NCBI GenBank assembly: GCA_039939375.1
Contig: JBDVJO010000002.1
Location: 372,001-436,000, forward strand
Direction of reading: 5' to 3'
Length of the DNA stretch: 64,000 bases
Origin: Paracrocinitomix sp039939375
Lineage (GTDB): Bacteria; Bacteroidota; Bacteroidia; Flavobacteriales_D; Crocinitomicaceae
Shown: positions 7,847-16,994 of the stretch, one piece after another
Numbering within the stretch: the stretch's first letter is position 1
How the letters are laid out: the number at the start of each line of letters is the position of its first letter
Translations under genes and position numbers: made by a program
The notes under the pieces: model-generated
What the model was told of the DNA's origin: nothing
Database searches by the model: none
The model's input: only the letters and a program-made list of their open reading frames with translations

Positions 7847-9937
7847 ATGAATACAAAATTACTCTCAACTTTGGCAGTACTTACTGCTATTCTTTTCAAT
7901 TCAACCATTTATGCTCAAGATGAAGAAGATGAATCTTGTGTTGAGCCTAGCAAAAGCGTGATGAAGTTGCTGAAAGTGGCTGAGAATCCTAAGAATGAAA
8001 AGATGGAGCGTATTAAAGCGTATACAGATGCCGTTAAAGCCGTTCCTGATAATGCGTATGTGTATTTTTCTTTTGCGAATTATAACTACAAATTGGCAGA
8101 AGAAGTTCAATACAGATTTGATGAGGGCAAAGCAAATTTTAAAACTTTATCAAATGCCTACATGGCGGCGGTTAATGCCTATAAAAAATCAATAGAATTT
8201 TGTCCAGAATTTCATTCTGACTCATATTATAAGATTGGTTATATCTACAGATTGCTAGGTGACAAAGGGCAGTCAATGGTCTACTTCAATAAATTTTTAA
8301 GTTTTAAGTCTGATGACCCGAATGCTTACGGACCGAATTATGCTAAGAATAAAAAAGATTTGGAAGAAATACTGCCAGAAATCGAATTTTTTGACCAATT
8401 TTTTAACACACCTGTTCCATACGAACCTGTCAAAGTAGCTAATGTTTCTTCTTCAAAAGAAGAATATTTACCAATGATTTCACCTGATAATGAATTGTTG
8501 TTTTATACAAGAAAAGGGAAACAGTCTGATGGTGGAATTCAAAGCTTGGTAGTTGAAGAGTTTACCATGAGTGAGCGTCCAAAAGCGAAAGGAGAATTTT
8601 CAGGAGGAGAGCCTTTAAGAGCGCCATTTAATACTCCGGCTTATAAAAATTATGGAGGTGTTTCAATGTCATTAGATAATAAAGAAATGTTTATCTGTGC
8701 CTGTCAAGACGTAGATTATCAAAATCACGCAAATTGTGATATTTATGTGACTAGATTTGAGAGAATTCCAGAAGAAGAGCAAAGTAGATTCAAGTTCAAG
8801 TGGTCGCCTCTTGAAAATTTAGGTCCAGCTATTAATACAAAAGATGGATGGGAAGCACAGCCTGCATTATCTGCTGATGGAAATACACTTTATTTTGCAA
8901 GTTGGAGAGATGGTTCTCAGTTAACTGATATTTATTATTCTACCAGAGGAAAAGATGGTAAATGGTCACAGGCTAGACTAGTTCCGGGACCGATTAATTC
9001 TCCGGGACATGATAAAGCGCCATTTATTCATCAAGATAGCGAGACCATGTATTTCGTTTCAGATTGTTCGCCAGAACGCTTAGGAGCTGGAGGGTCTGAT
9101 ATTTTTTATACGAGACAAGATGAAAACGGCAAATGGCAAGAACCTAAAAATTTAGGGTATCCAATTAACTCTAAAGGCAATGAAGTAGGATTGGTTGTTT
9201 CAACAGATGGGCATTTAGCTTATTTTACGAGTAGCCAAAAAGGAGGAAGTTTTGATATCTATTATTTTGAGCTTTATGAAGAGGCAAGACCTAAAAAAGT
9301 ACTTTTTGTAAAAGGAGAAGTAAAAGATGATAATGGAGAGCCTGTTAAAGACGCAAAAGTAGAGGTGTCCTACAAAGAAACCGGAGAATCAGTTGAAGTG
9401 AAAGTAAATGGAGATGACGGAAGTTTTGCGGCCATTGTTAAGATGGACGAAAAAGAAGAGCAGGATGTGATGATCACTATGAAAAAAGAGGGCTACTCTT
9501 TCGATACCAAATTGATAAAAGCAGAAGAGCTTAAAAATACCACCGAGACTTTTACAGAGGGTGTTGAAATGGAGATTGAGGAAATTAAAGTTGGCGAATC
9601 TTTTACTATGGATAACATCTTATATGACACTAAATCTTATGCGCTTGATGAGGATGGAAAGTTCGTTCTGGATCAGTTTGTTAAGTTTTTGAAAGAGAAC
9701 CCAACTGTTAAAGTTTCTATTCAAGGACATACTGATAATAAAGGTGTGCCTAGCGAAAATCAGACCTTGAGTGAAAATCGTGCTAGAGGTGTAATGGAAT
9801 ATATTATTTCTAAAGGAATTGATAAAAATAGATTGAAGTCTGAAGGTTTTGGGCAATCAAAGCCCAAGGTGAAGAACGACACTGAAGAGAATAGAGCGCT
9901 AAACAGACGTACAGATATCATGATTATGGAAATGTAA
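7847..9937 (+). CDS. PorE-like periplasmic protein: TPR, PD40 propeller, regulatory domain, OmpA
   Basis: A 696-residue exported protein (signal peptide ending in TIYAQ). Domains in order: helical TPR-like part (~35-160), at least five PD40/WD40-like blades (~195-480; repeats such as ISPDNELLFYTRKG, LSADGNTLYFASWRDG, VSTDGHLAYFTSSQKGG), a carboxypeptidase-regulatory-like fold (~485-570, GEVKDDNGEPVKDAKV), and an OmpA C-terminal domain (~590-696) with IQGHTDNKG and NRRTDIMI for binding diaminopimelate in peptidoglycan. This is the architecture of PorE, which ties the T9SS trans-envelope complex to the cell wall. No lipobox is seen. A paralogue of the same design lies at 34.1-36.2 kb. prmC follows after one base. 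Confidence 0.85.
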   Translation: MNTKLLSTLAVLTAILFNSTIYAQDEEDESCVEPSKSVMKLLKVAENPKNEKMERIKAYTDAVKAVPDNAYVYFSFANYNYKLAEEVQYRFDEGKANFKTLSNAYMAAVNAYKKSIEFCPEFHSDSYYKIGYIYRLLGDKGQSMVYFNKFLSFKSDDPNAYGPNYAKNKKDLEEILPEIEFFDQFFNTPVPYEPVKVANVSSSKEEYLPMISPDNELLFYTRKGKQSDGGIQSLVVEEFTMSERPKAKGEFSGGEPLRAPFNTPAYKNYGGVSMSLDNKEMFICACQDVDYQNHANCDIYVTRFERIPEEEQSRFKFKWSPLENLGPAINTKDGWEAQPALSADGNTLYFASWRDGSQLTDIYYSTRGKDGKWSQARLVPGPINSPGHDKAPFIHQDSETMYFVSDCSPERLGAGGSDIFYTRQDENGKWQEPKNLGYPINSKGNEVGLVVSTDGHLAYFTSSQKGGSFDIYYFELYEEARPKKVLFVKGEVKDDNGEPVKDAKVEVSYKETGESVEVKVNGDDGSFAAIVKMDEKEEQDVMITMKKEGYSFDTKLIKAEELKNTTETFTEGVEMEIEEIKVGESFTMDNILYDTKSYALDEDGKFVLDQFVKFLKENPTVKVSIQGHTDNKGVPSENQTLSENRARGVMEYIISKGIDKNRLKSEGFGQSKPKVKNDTEENRALNRRTDIMIMEM

Positions 9938-9938
9938 A

Positions 9939-10784
9939 ATGTTTGCAGACAACTCTATTTCCTCCGTATTTAAGTATTTTGATGATAAATTAAATCAGCT
10001 GTATTCTGAAAGAGAAATTCAACTCTTCGCTGAGATTACATTAGCAGTAAAATTTGATGTACATAAAAGTCAAATAATCCTCAATGAACGAAAGTTCTCT
10101 GAATCTGAATTGTTGCAATTTAGAGCGGTCGTTAAACGATTGAAAGAAAAAGAACCAATTCAATACATTCTTAACAATGCTCATTTCTACGGTTTAGAGT
10201 TTCAAGTTGAAACAGGTGTTCTAATTCCACGACCTGAAACTGAAGAATTGGTAGATTTAATTCTTAAAGAAAACCCAATCGGTAAAGTATTAGATATAGG
10301 TACGGGATCTGGAGTTATTCCCGTTAGTTTAAAAAGTATGGCTCCGGCTCTTGAAGTTTATGCGCTTGACGTTTCTGATATTGCTTTGGAGATTGCTGAA
10401 AAAAACGCAAAGCTTAACAAGGTTCATGTTAATTTTAAGCTATTGGATATTTTACATAATGATTTGGGAGCTGAAAAGTATAATATCATAGTGAGCAACC
10501 CTCCTTATGTTCTAGAATCTGATAAAAAAGAAATGACGACTTCTGTGTTAGATTATGAACCGGGCTTAGCACTTTTTGTTACAGATTCCGAACCCTTGAA
10601 GTTTTACAAAAGAATTACTACCCTAGCAGCTGATCACTTGGTGACAGGTGGGAAACTATATTTTGAGATTCATGAAAACTTTGGAAATGAAGTGAAAGAT
10701 GTACTTGTTCAAGCTGGATTTAATGAAGTTAAGATAGTTCAAGATTTACAAGGTAAAGATCGAATCGTAAGGGGAACAAAATAA
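9939..10784 (+). CDS. prmC: Peptide chain release factor N5-glutamine methyltransferase
   Basis: A 281-residue enzyme that methylates the Gln of the GGQ motif in RF1 and RF2 using S-adenosylmethionine, improving peptide release. The N-terminal helical domain recognises the factor. VLDIGTGSGVIPVSL is SAM motif I (~112-126), and VSNPPYVL (~185) is the NPPY catalytic motif that holds the glutamine amide. The RPETEEL element before motif I is typical of PrmC/HemK. The start lies one base after the stop of the PorE-like gene, so the two are co-translated. Confidence 0.95.
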   Translation: MFADNSISSVFKYFDDKLNQLYSEREIQLFAEITLAVKFDVHKSQIILNERKFSESELLQFRAVVKRLKEKEPIQYILNNAHFYGLEFQVETGVLIPRPETEELVDLILKENPIGKVLDIGTGSGVIPVSLKSMAPALEVYALDVSDIALEIAEKNAKLNKVHVNFKLLDILHNDLGAEKYNIIVSNPPYVLESDKKEMTTSVLDYEPGLALFVTDSEPLKFYKRITTLAADHLVTGGKLYFEIHENFGNEVKDVLVQAGFNEVKIVQDLQGKDRIVRGTK

Positions 10785-10820
10785 AAAAGCTCCCTAGGTT
10801 AATCCTAGAGAGCTTTATAA
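10783..10820 (-). terminator. Terminator of the SprB-repeat gene, in a convergent gap
   Basis: Stem of 11 bp with a 5-base loop. Read on the minus strand it is followed by six T and carries one U-G wobble; read on the plus strand the wobble becomes a C-A mismatch and only three T follow. It therefore fits the minus-strand gene best, but may also help stop prmC transcripts. Confidence 0.85.
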
Positions 10821-10837
10821 CTGAATTGTTCAATATA

Positions 10838-13282
10838 TTATTTTTTTACAATCTTTTGATTGATAATTTTATCCGTAGATAGTATAGATATAAAGTAAAC
10901 TCCAGTAGAGTATTCTCCTAAATCAATCGTGTTGTTTACGTTCAAAGTGTTTAAAGTTTGAATGATTTTACCATTCATATCTCTGACTACAATTGCCTCA
11001 AATTCTTCAGCCTTTTCAACATAAACAAATACATTTCCGTTTGTTGGATTAGGATAGATGTTAATTTCACCCAATTCTTCATCTTCTAAACTAACTGTAG
11101 ATCCACCAGGGTTATAGTTAGCAGAAGAAGTTGATCTATTTGATCTAGATGAGTTGTAGTCTGTTGCTTTAGTTGAAGTACAAGGATCAGATAAGTTGAA
11201 ACTAACAATGTAATCTAACCCAGAAAGAACAGGTGGCGTATCAGGAGAGCTATTTGTACCAACAGGGAAGTTGCCAATGTTTAACCAGCCATTCGTGTCG
11301 TCATGTCTATATAAATCAACAGAAGTATAAGTTATCCCTTCGTAATCATCCCAAGAAATTGTGTAGTCAGTTCCGTTTGTTGTTGAAGCAACTGTGTGTA
11401 TCGTTTTATGAATGAATGATTTAAAACTTTCGTTTCCGCAAGCGTCATAGGTGGTAACTGCATATCTCCATGATCTATCTGCCGGAGAAGCAGAGTTGTC
11501 CATAAAGAATGATTCTAATGCCACAGGACGATCAGCAACTTCTTCAAATATTCCAAAAACTGAAGTTTCTCTGTATATTTTAAATCCATCAATTGCTTCT
11601 CCAGGAACTTTTTCCCAAACAACTTGGTTGTAGGTAAAAGAAGTATCTACAGTTAACAAGCAAATTTGAGGTTGGTAAGGGCGTTCATCAGCAACATCTA
11701 CCGTTAAAAAGTTGGTGCATCCACCCTGGTCAGTGTAGGTTAACGTGTATGAACCAGCTGCAACGCCTGTTAAATCTTCATCCGTTGAACCATTGCTCCA
11801 CTCATAGAAAGTTGGAGTGTCACCAAAGGTGTCAATAAAGATATCTACACTTCCGTCCATGTTTCCGCAAGTAGATTTTACTATTTCATTTGGGAATAAA
11901 TAAACATTAGAATTATTGCCAATTGTTTCATTCCAAGCATATTCGCATCCGTTACCATCTGTTACGGTACACACATAAAGACCTCCATCAATTCCACTGA
12001 TGTCTTCTGAAGTAGCAAAAGCAGAAGAGTTCTTTGTCCAATCCCAGGTATAAGTTCCTATTCCACCAACTGTAGTAATATCTACATAACCAGAAGGTGT
12101 CGTTAAACAATTGAAATTATCAGAAACATCATTGACAATTACTGTAAGAGCTGAATCCAGGACCTCATAGGTTCCAAAAAAGTTACAATTGTTGTCTGTA
12201 TGAATTTGAACTGAATATTCTCCTGCAGGTGCATTCATTACTTCAGTTGTTTGTCCATTTGACCAGTAAATTGAGGTCACAGTTCCACTAGATGTAATAT
12301 CTAAATCAACTGATCCAGTTTGACCTGCGCAATAAACTGGTGTAATGGTCTCAGATACCATCATATCTGCATCATAAATGTTTGCTTTTCCAACTGCTTT
12401 ACAACCGTTCATGTCGGTGATATTGGCATAATAAACACCTGATGATGCATTGTTAATTGTAGAAGTAGGTGCGCCTGTTAACGTCTCTGAGAACCCTGTA
12501 GTCCAATAAACATCATAAGGAGAACTTGTTCCAACAATCGTGGCAGTTGCTGAACCATCTGCATTTTCACATGTACTTGGAGTTACCGCCATGTTGACAT
12601 CAAATGGATCAAAGAAACCAACTTCCAACATACTGTAACCTGAACATCCTGCAGAGTTTTCAAGCGTATATTCTATATAATAACCATCTCCACCGTCCGC
12701 AACAAAAACGTCATAAGCAATACTTGGGTCTAAAGCATTAGTTTCTGAATATTCATAAGGACTAGTTTGATTTGCCCAACTCCAAGTTCCACCAGGTGTT
12801 ACGGCATATTGATTTAAGTCTATTGCAGGTCCGCTGGTACAAATATCAATTGTACTTGTCGTAAAATCTACTTGAATATAACCGTAAACCGGAATTCCGG
12901 TAGGTTGTGCATATCCAGCACCTCCATCATTTCCTGAATTTCCAATAATATCAACGCCTATATCTTCTAGGTTAACTCCTGAAGGTAGTCCCCAGTTTGC
13001 AGAACCAATAATTTGGAAAGTTCTCAAAGTTTCTGTAGGAACATAGGGAGGACTTATTATTGTAAAGCCGGCATTTACGTCTAAAACAGAATTCATGGGA
13101 ACAACGTTAGTTAGGTAAGTGCTGTCTGCATCAAGATCTTCAACTGTTATAGTTATGAATTGTTTATTAAAATCACCATCACATAGAGTGTCAACAGTGT
13201 AAGACACCATTGTAGGGATATTTTGCCCGAATGAAATCCCTGCCAATAACAGGGTAGGAAGGATTAGTATTTTTTTAAGCAT
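10838..13282 (-). CDS. Large secreted T9SS cargo with SprB repeats
   Basis: An 814-residue protein. The start MLKKILILPTLLLAGISFGQ is a signal peptide; the eight extra residues of the longer frame are dropped because a TAATTTTG box lies just upstream at 13304-13311. Residues ~230-560 hold several SprB-type repeats (for example STCENADGSATATI ... YYANITDMNGC and SGSVDLDI ... YSVQI patterns, each ~75 residues with Cys). A fibronectin-III-like part follows (~570-700, FKIYRETSVFGIFEEV). A Ser/Asn-rich linker leads to a type A sorting domain (INIYPNPTNGNVFV ... VVRDMNGKIIQTL ... GVYFISI ... QKIVKK). Likely a surface adhesin or gliding-related protein. Ends before a strong terminator. Confidence 0.88.
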   Translation of the reverse strand: MLKKILILPTLLLAGISFGQNIPTMVSYTVDTLCDGDFNKQFITITVEDLDADSTYLTNVVPMNSVLDVNAGFTIISPPYVPTETLRTFQIIGSANWGLPSGVNLEDIGVDIIGNSGNDGGAGYAQPTGIPVYGYIQVDFTTSTIDICTSGPAIDLNQYAVTPGGTWSWANQTSPYEYSETNALDPSIAYDVFVADGGDGYYIEYTLENSAGCSGYSMLEVGFFDPFDVNMAVTPSTCENADGSATATIVGTSSPYDVYWTTGFSETLTGAPTSTINNASSGVYYANITDMNGCKAVGKANIYDADMMVSETITPVYCAGQTGSVDLDITSSGTVTSIYWSNGQTTEVMNAPAGEYSVQIHTDNNCNFFGTYEVLDSALTVIVNDVSDNFNCLTTPSGYVDITTVGGIGTYTWDWTKNSSAFATSEDISGIDGGLYVCTVTDGNGCEYAWNETIGNNSNVYLFPNEIVKSTCGNMDGSVDIFIDTFGDTPTFYEWSNGSTDEDLTGVAAGSYTLTYTDQGGCTNFLTVDVADERPYQPQICLLTVDTSFTYNQVVWEKVPGEAIDGFKIYRETSVFGIFEEVADRPVALESFFMDNSASPADRSWRYAVTTYDACGNESFKSFIHKTIHTVASTTNGTDYTISWDDYEGITYTSVDLYRHDDTNGWLNIGNFPVGTNSSPDTPPVLSGLDYIVSFNLSDPCTSTKATDYNSSRSNRSTSSANYNPGGSTVSLEDEELGEINIYPNPTNGNVFVYVEKAEEFEAIVVRDMNGKIIQTLNTLNVNNTIDLGEYSTGVYFISILSTDKIINQKIVKK

Positions 13283-13303
13283 GCCATTATAGGTTTTTGT
13301 CTG

Positions 13304-13311
13304 CAAAATTA
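13304..13311 (-). promoter_or_regulatory. Bacteroidota -7 box for the SprB-repeat gene
   Basis: Exact TAATTTTG on the minus strand, 22 bases before the chosen ATG. The -33 element is weak. Confidence 0.5.
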
Positions 13312-13362
13312 ACGTTTTTGTAGAAGAAAAGGTTGGGTTAATCCTTAAAAATTAATTGATTA

Positions 13363-13400
13363 CAAAAAAAGCCTGCTGCAACAAGTGCAACAGGCTTTAC
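13363..13400 (-). terminator. Terminator of the thiolase gene
   Basis: Read on the minus strand: about 13-bp stem beginning GCCTG, one U-G wobble, 5-base loop, then seven T. It lies 19 bases past the thiolase stop. Confidence 0.9.
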
Positions 13401-13418
13401 TCTTAGTTTTATATATAG

Positions 13419-14594
13419 TTAGATGTTTTCTATCACCATGGCAGAAGCACCGCCTCCACCATTACAGATTCCAGCAGCACCTAATTTACCTCCGTTTTGT
13501 TTTAACACGTTAATGAGGGTAACGATAATTCTTGACCCAGAATTTCCAAGAGGGTGACCTAATGAAACGGCTCCACCATTCACATCAACTTTAGAAGGGT
13601 CTAGCCCTAATTCTTTTGTATTAGCCAATCCTACTACAGAAAACGCTTGGTTTAACTCCCAATAATCAATATCAGAGATAGATTTCCCTGCTTTTTTCAA
13701 AGCTACAGGAACTGCTTTAGAAGGAGCAGTAGTAAACCATTCTGGTTCGTGCGCTGCATCACCATATCCAATAACTTTTGCAATTGGCTTTAATCCGTGT
13801 TTTTCAACTGCCTCAGCAGATGCTAAGATTAATGCAGATGCACCATCATTTAAAGTTGAAGCATTGGCGGCAGTAACCGTTCCTTCTTTATCAAATACGG
13901 GACGTAATTGAGGAATCTTTTCCATTTTCACGTTTTTGTATTCTTCATCTTCTGTTACGATAATTGGATCTCCTTTTCTTTGAGGAACTTCAACTGGAAC
14001 AACTTCATCATTGAATTTTCCAGCGGCCCAAGCAGCAGCAGATCTGTTGTAAGATTCAATTGCAAAAGCATCTTGCTCTTCTCTTGAGAATCCTTTTTCT
14101 GAAGCACACTTTTCAGCGCAAACTCCCATGTGGACTCTATTGTAAACATCCGTTAAACCATCCAAGACCATTCCGTCTTTCATTTTAACATCTCCTAATT
14201 TTGTAGCATTTCTTGCATTGTAATAATGCGGAACAGCAGACATGTTTTCCATTCCACCAACTACAACGATATCATTGTCTCCGGCAATTATTGATTGTGC
14301 ACCTAAAGCAATTGACTTCATTCCTGAAGCACAAACTTTATTTACGGTAGTTGCAGGAACAGCATTTGAGATTCCGGCAAACATTGCAGCTTGTCTGGCA
14401 GGTGCTTGACCTAAACCAGCTTGTAGCACATTTCCCATAAATACTTCGTCAATTAAATCAGCGTTAATTCCTGATTTTGATAAGGCTCCTTGAATGGCAG
14501 CAGCACCTAATTTAGTTGCTGGAACTGTTGATAATGCTCCTCCAAAACTTCCGATTGGTGTTCTGGTAGCAGCTATAATATATACGTCTTTCAT
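13419..14594 (-). CDS. atoB: Acetyl-CoA C-acetyltransferase (thiolase)
   Basis: A 391-residue thiolase of the normal length. Catalytic residues are all present: Cys88 in VNKVCASGMKS (acyl carrier), His347 in SLGHPLGNSGSR, and Cys377 in GICNGGGGASAM (base). It condenses two acetyl-CoA to acetoacetyl-CoA, or runs in the degradative direction, in ketone-body, mevalonate or fatty-acid pathways. Cytoplasmic. Single-gene unit with its own terminator, divergent from rpsA. atoB versus a degradative FadA-type role cannot be settled from sequence, though the short length and motif spelling favour the acetoacetyl-CoA type. Confidence 0.93.
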   Translation of the reverse strand: MKDVYIIAATRTPIGSFGGALSTVPATKLGAAAIQGALSKSGINADLIDEVFMGNVLQAGLGQAPARQAAMFAGISNAVPATTVNKVCASGMKSIALGAQSIIAGDNDIVVVGGMENMSAVPHYYNARNATKLGDVKMKDGMVLDGLTDVYNRVHMGVCAEKCASEKGFSREEQDAFAIESYNRSAAAWAAGKFNDEVVPVEVPQRKGDPIIVTEDEEYKNVKMEKIPQLRPVFDKEGTVTAANASTLNDGASALILASAEAVEKHGLKPIAKVIGYGDAAHEPEWFTTAPSKAVPVALKKAGKSISDIDYWELNQAFSVVGLANTKELGLDPSKVDVNGGAVSLGHPLGNSGSRIIVTLINVLKQNGGKLGAAGICNGGGGASAMVIENI

Positions 14595-14735
14595 TATTTG
14601 ATTTTTGTTCTAAAAATTGAGACGTAAAGCTAGTCAAAAATTTACAGATTGTCGGGGTCAATTCGTGAATTTCATAAGCGTATTTGAAGGATATTTTGTT
14701 CAATCCCACATAAAGTCTCAAAAAAAGCGTAGAAA

Positions 14736-14767
14736 TTTGTTTGTAAGTCAAGGAAAGCCTATCTTTG
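14736..14767 (+). promoter_or_regulatory. Promoter of rpsA
   Basis: TTTG at 14736-14739, 20 bases, then TATCTTTG at 14760-14767. A second TTTG at 14740-14743 gives 16 bases. The expected transcript has a leader of about 90 bases before the ATG at 14864. Confidence 0.8.
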
Positions 14768-14776
14768 CACTCCAAT

Positions 14777-14839
14777 TCCAGAAGGAATGGTCGATTTTCC
14801 AGAATCGAATAATTATAACTTCTCTCGCAAATACTGGAA
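14777..14839 (+). promoter_or_regulatory. Structured leader of rpsA mRNA (candidate)
   Basis: Within the leader are a small hairpin TTCC-AGAA-GGAA (14777-14788), a perfect 6-bp hairpin TCGATT/AATCGA with loop TTCCAG (14791-14808), and a CTGGAA at 14834-14839 that can pair with either of the two TTCCAG copies (14777-14782 or 14797-14802). The pairings exclude each other, as in switching leaders. S1 is known to autoregulate in other bacteria; that this leader does so is inference. Confidence 0.4.
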
Positions 14840-14863
14840 AGCGGGATACAAAAAAGCCAAATC

Positions 14864-16891
14864 ATGGCAGAAGAAAAAAAAGACGCAGCTGAAGAAAAAG
14901 CTGCAAAAAAAGCACCAGCTAAGAAGCCTGCTGCTAAAAAAACAACAGCGAAAGCTGAATCTAAAGCATCTGATGATGCAAAATCTACTAAAAAGCCTGC
15001 TGCTAAAAAAACAACTAAAAAAGCTGAGAAAGCTGAAGAAGTTGTAGAAGAAGTAGTTGCTGAAACTCCTGCTGCTGAAGCGAAAGAAGAAGCAAAAGAA
15101 GGAATTAAAGAAGTAGCTGTAGCACCAAAAGAAGAATTTGATTGGTATGCATACGAAAATGAAGGTCACACTGAAGCTGAAGTAGCAAAGTTAAATGACG
15201 TTTATGATTCATCTTTAACTTCTATCCAAGAGAAAGAAGTAATTGATGGAAAAGTAATTGCACTAACTCAAAAAGAGGTTGTAGTTAACATTAACTATAA
15301 ATCAGAAGGTGTTATTCCAATTAACGAATTTAGATACAATCCTGATTTAACAATTGGTGATTCTGTTGAAGTGTTCGTTGAGCAATTAGAAGATAAATAC
15401 GGACAATTAGTATTATCTCACAGAACTGCAAGAACACACAGAGCTTGGCAACGAGTAAATGATGTTCTTAAAACTGGTGAAGTAATTACTGGATTCGTAA
15501 AATGTAGAACAAAAGGTGGATTAATCGTTGACGTATTCGGAATCGAAGCATTCTTACCAGGTTCTCAAATAGATGTTAAACCAATTAGAGATTACGATCA
15601 GTTTGTTGGAAAAAACATGGAATTCAAAGTTGTGAAAATCAACCACGAATTTAGAAATGTTGTTGTTTCTCATAAAGCGCTTATTGAAGCTGAACTTGAA
15701 GAGCAAAAGAAACAAATTATTGGTGGTCTTGAAAAAGGACAAGTTCTTGAAGGAACTGTTAAGAACATTACTTCTTACGGTGTATTCATTGACCTTGGAG
15801 GTGTTGATGGTCTTATCCACATTACTGACCTTTCTTGGGGTAGAGTTAATCACCCAGAAGAGATCGTTACATTGGACGAGAAGATCAATGTTGTAATCTT
15901 AGACTTTGATGACAACAAGAAGAGAATTGCATTAGGATTAAAACAATTGCAGTCTCATCCTTGGGATGCGTTGGATGAAAAATTAAACGTTGGAGATAAA
16001 TTAAAAGGTAAAGTAGTTGTAATCGCTGATTACGGTGCATTTATTGAAATCGCTCCAGGTGTTGAAGGATTAATCCACGTTTCAGAAATGTCTTGGTCTC
16101 AGCACTTAAGATCTGCACAAGATTTCATGGCTGTAGGTGATGAAGTTGAAGCAGTTATCTTAACCTTAGATAGAGAAGAAAGAAAAATGTCTCTTGGTAT
16201 CAAGCAATTAATGCCAGATCCTTGGGCTGATATCGATCAAAAATACCCTGTTGATTCTAAGCACACAGCTATCGTAAGAAACTTTACGAACTTCGGTGTG
16301 TTTGTTGAATTAGAAGAAGGTGTTGATGGATTGATTCACATTTCTGACCTTTCTTGGCAAAAGAAAATCAAACATCCATCTGAATTCTGTAAAGTAGGAG
16401 ACAATATGGATGTTGTTGTTCTTGAATTAGATAGAGATAACAGAAGAATTGCTTTAGGACACAAACAATTGGAGTCAAATCCATGGGATGAGTTTGAAGC
16501 TGCATTCTCTGAAGGATCTGTTCACGAAGGAACAATCATTGAAGATAAAAAAGATAAAGCTGCTGTCGTTTCTTTACCTCACGGTGTTGAGGCAATCTGC
16601 CCTAAGAAGCATATGAGAAAAGAAGACGGATCTGATGCTGTTGTTGAAGAGAAATTAAACTTCAAAGTAATCGAGTTTAACAAAGACGCGAAGAAAATTG
16701 TTGTTTCTCACACTAGAACTTTCGAAGAAGGTGAAGACAAACCAATGACTAAATCAAGCGGTGGTAAGAAATCATCTGGTGGTGGTTCTAAAGCCGTAGC
16801 TCAAGTAAATAGCTCAAACGAAAAATCTACTTTAGGTGATTTGGATGCGTTATCTGCTTTGAAATCTGAAATGGAAGGAAAAGGAGAGTAA
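14864..16891 (+). CDS. rpsA: 30S ribosomal protein S1
   Basis: A 675-residue S1 with six S1 RNA-binding repeats (from about residue 120 to 620; recurring GxxVEGLIHISDLSW-type cores at ~330, ~415 and ~505). S1 brings mRNA to the 30S subunit. The first ~105 residues are a Lys/Ala/Glu-rich low-complexity extension, common in Bacteroidota S1, in which a 23-base unit encoding KPAAKKTT is repeated exactly (14924-14946 and 14993-15015). The C-terminal tail is Ser/Gly-rich. Codon use is highly biased, as expected of an abundant protein. The ATG at 14864 follows a strong promoter; the overlapping frame at 14617 covers that promoter and is a shadow. Confidence 0.96.
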   Translation: MAEEKKDAAEEKAAKKAPAKKPAAKKTTAKAESKASDDAKSTKKPAAKKTTKKAEKAEEVVEEVVAETPAAEAKEEAKEGIKEVAVAPKEEFDWYAYENEGHTEAEVAKLNDVYDSSLTSIQEKEVIDGKVIALTQKEVVVNINYKSEGVIPINEFRYNPDLTIGDSVEVFVEQLEDKYGQLVLSHRTARTHRAWQRVNDVLKTGEVITGFVKCRTKGGLIVDVFGIEAFLPGSQIDVKPIRDYDQFVGKNMEFKVVKINHEFRNVVVSHKALIEAELEEQKKQIIGGLEKGQVLEGTVKNITSYGVFIDLGGVDGLIHITDLSWGRVNHPEEIVTLDEKINVVILDFDDNKKRIALGLKQLQSHPWDALDEKLNVGDKLKGKVVVIADYGAFIEIAPGVEGLIHVSEMSWSQHLRSAQDFMAVGDEVEAVILTLDREERKMSLGIKQLMPDPWADIDQKYPVDSKHTAIVRNFTNFGVFVELEEGVDGLIHISDLSWQKKIKHPSEFCKVGDNMDVVVLELDRDNRRIALGHKQLESNPWDEFEAAFSEGSVHEGTIIEDKKDKAAVVSLPHGVEAICPKKHMRKEDGSDAVVEEKLNFKVIEFNKDAKKIVVSHTRTFEEGEDKPMTKSSGGKKSSGGGSKAVAQVNSSNEKSTLGDLDALSALKSEMEGKGE

Positions 16892-16915
16892 TCTCTTTTG
16901 AATTTTAATCATATT

Positions 16916-16947
16916 AAGGGTTCCAATTTAATTGGGGCCCTTTTTTT
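16916..16947 (+). terminator. Terminator of rpsA
   Basis: A 13-bp stem (27-base hairpin, two adjacent U-G wobbles) from 16916 to 16942 followed by seven T. Located 25 bases past the rpsA stop. Confidence 0.92.
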
Positions 16948-16994
16948 ATGCCCTTGCTGAAAGGTTTTCAATAAATCTCGCTATTTTTAGACCT

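Noticed and set aside
14617..14892. Plus-strand frame of 91 codons before rpsA
   Set aside because: It runs through the rpsA promoter and leader and into the first rpsA codons in another frame; composition is not protein-like.
14813..15169. Antisense Phe/Ser/Cys-rich frame over the rpsA start
   Set aside because: Mirror of the Lys/Ala/Glu codons of S1; no promoter and no homology pattern.
16932..16994. Longer start of the symporter gene
   Set aside because: It would translate through the rpsA terminator hairpin; ATG 16995 precedes the first helix.
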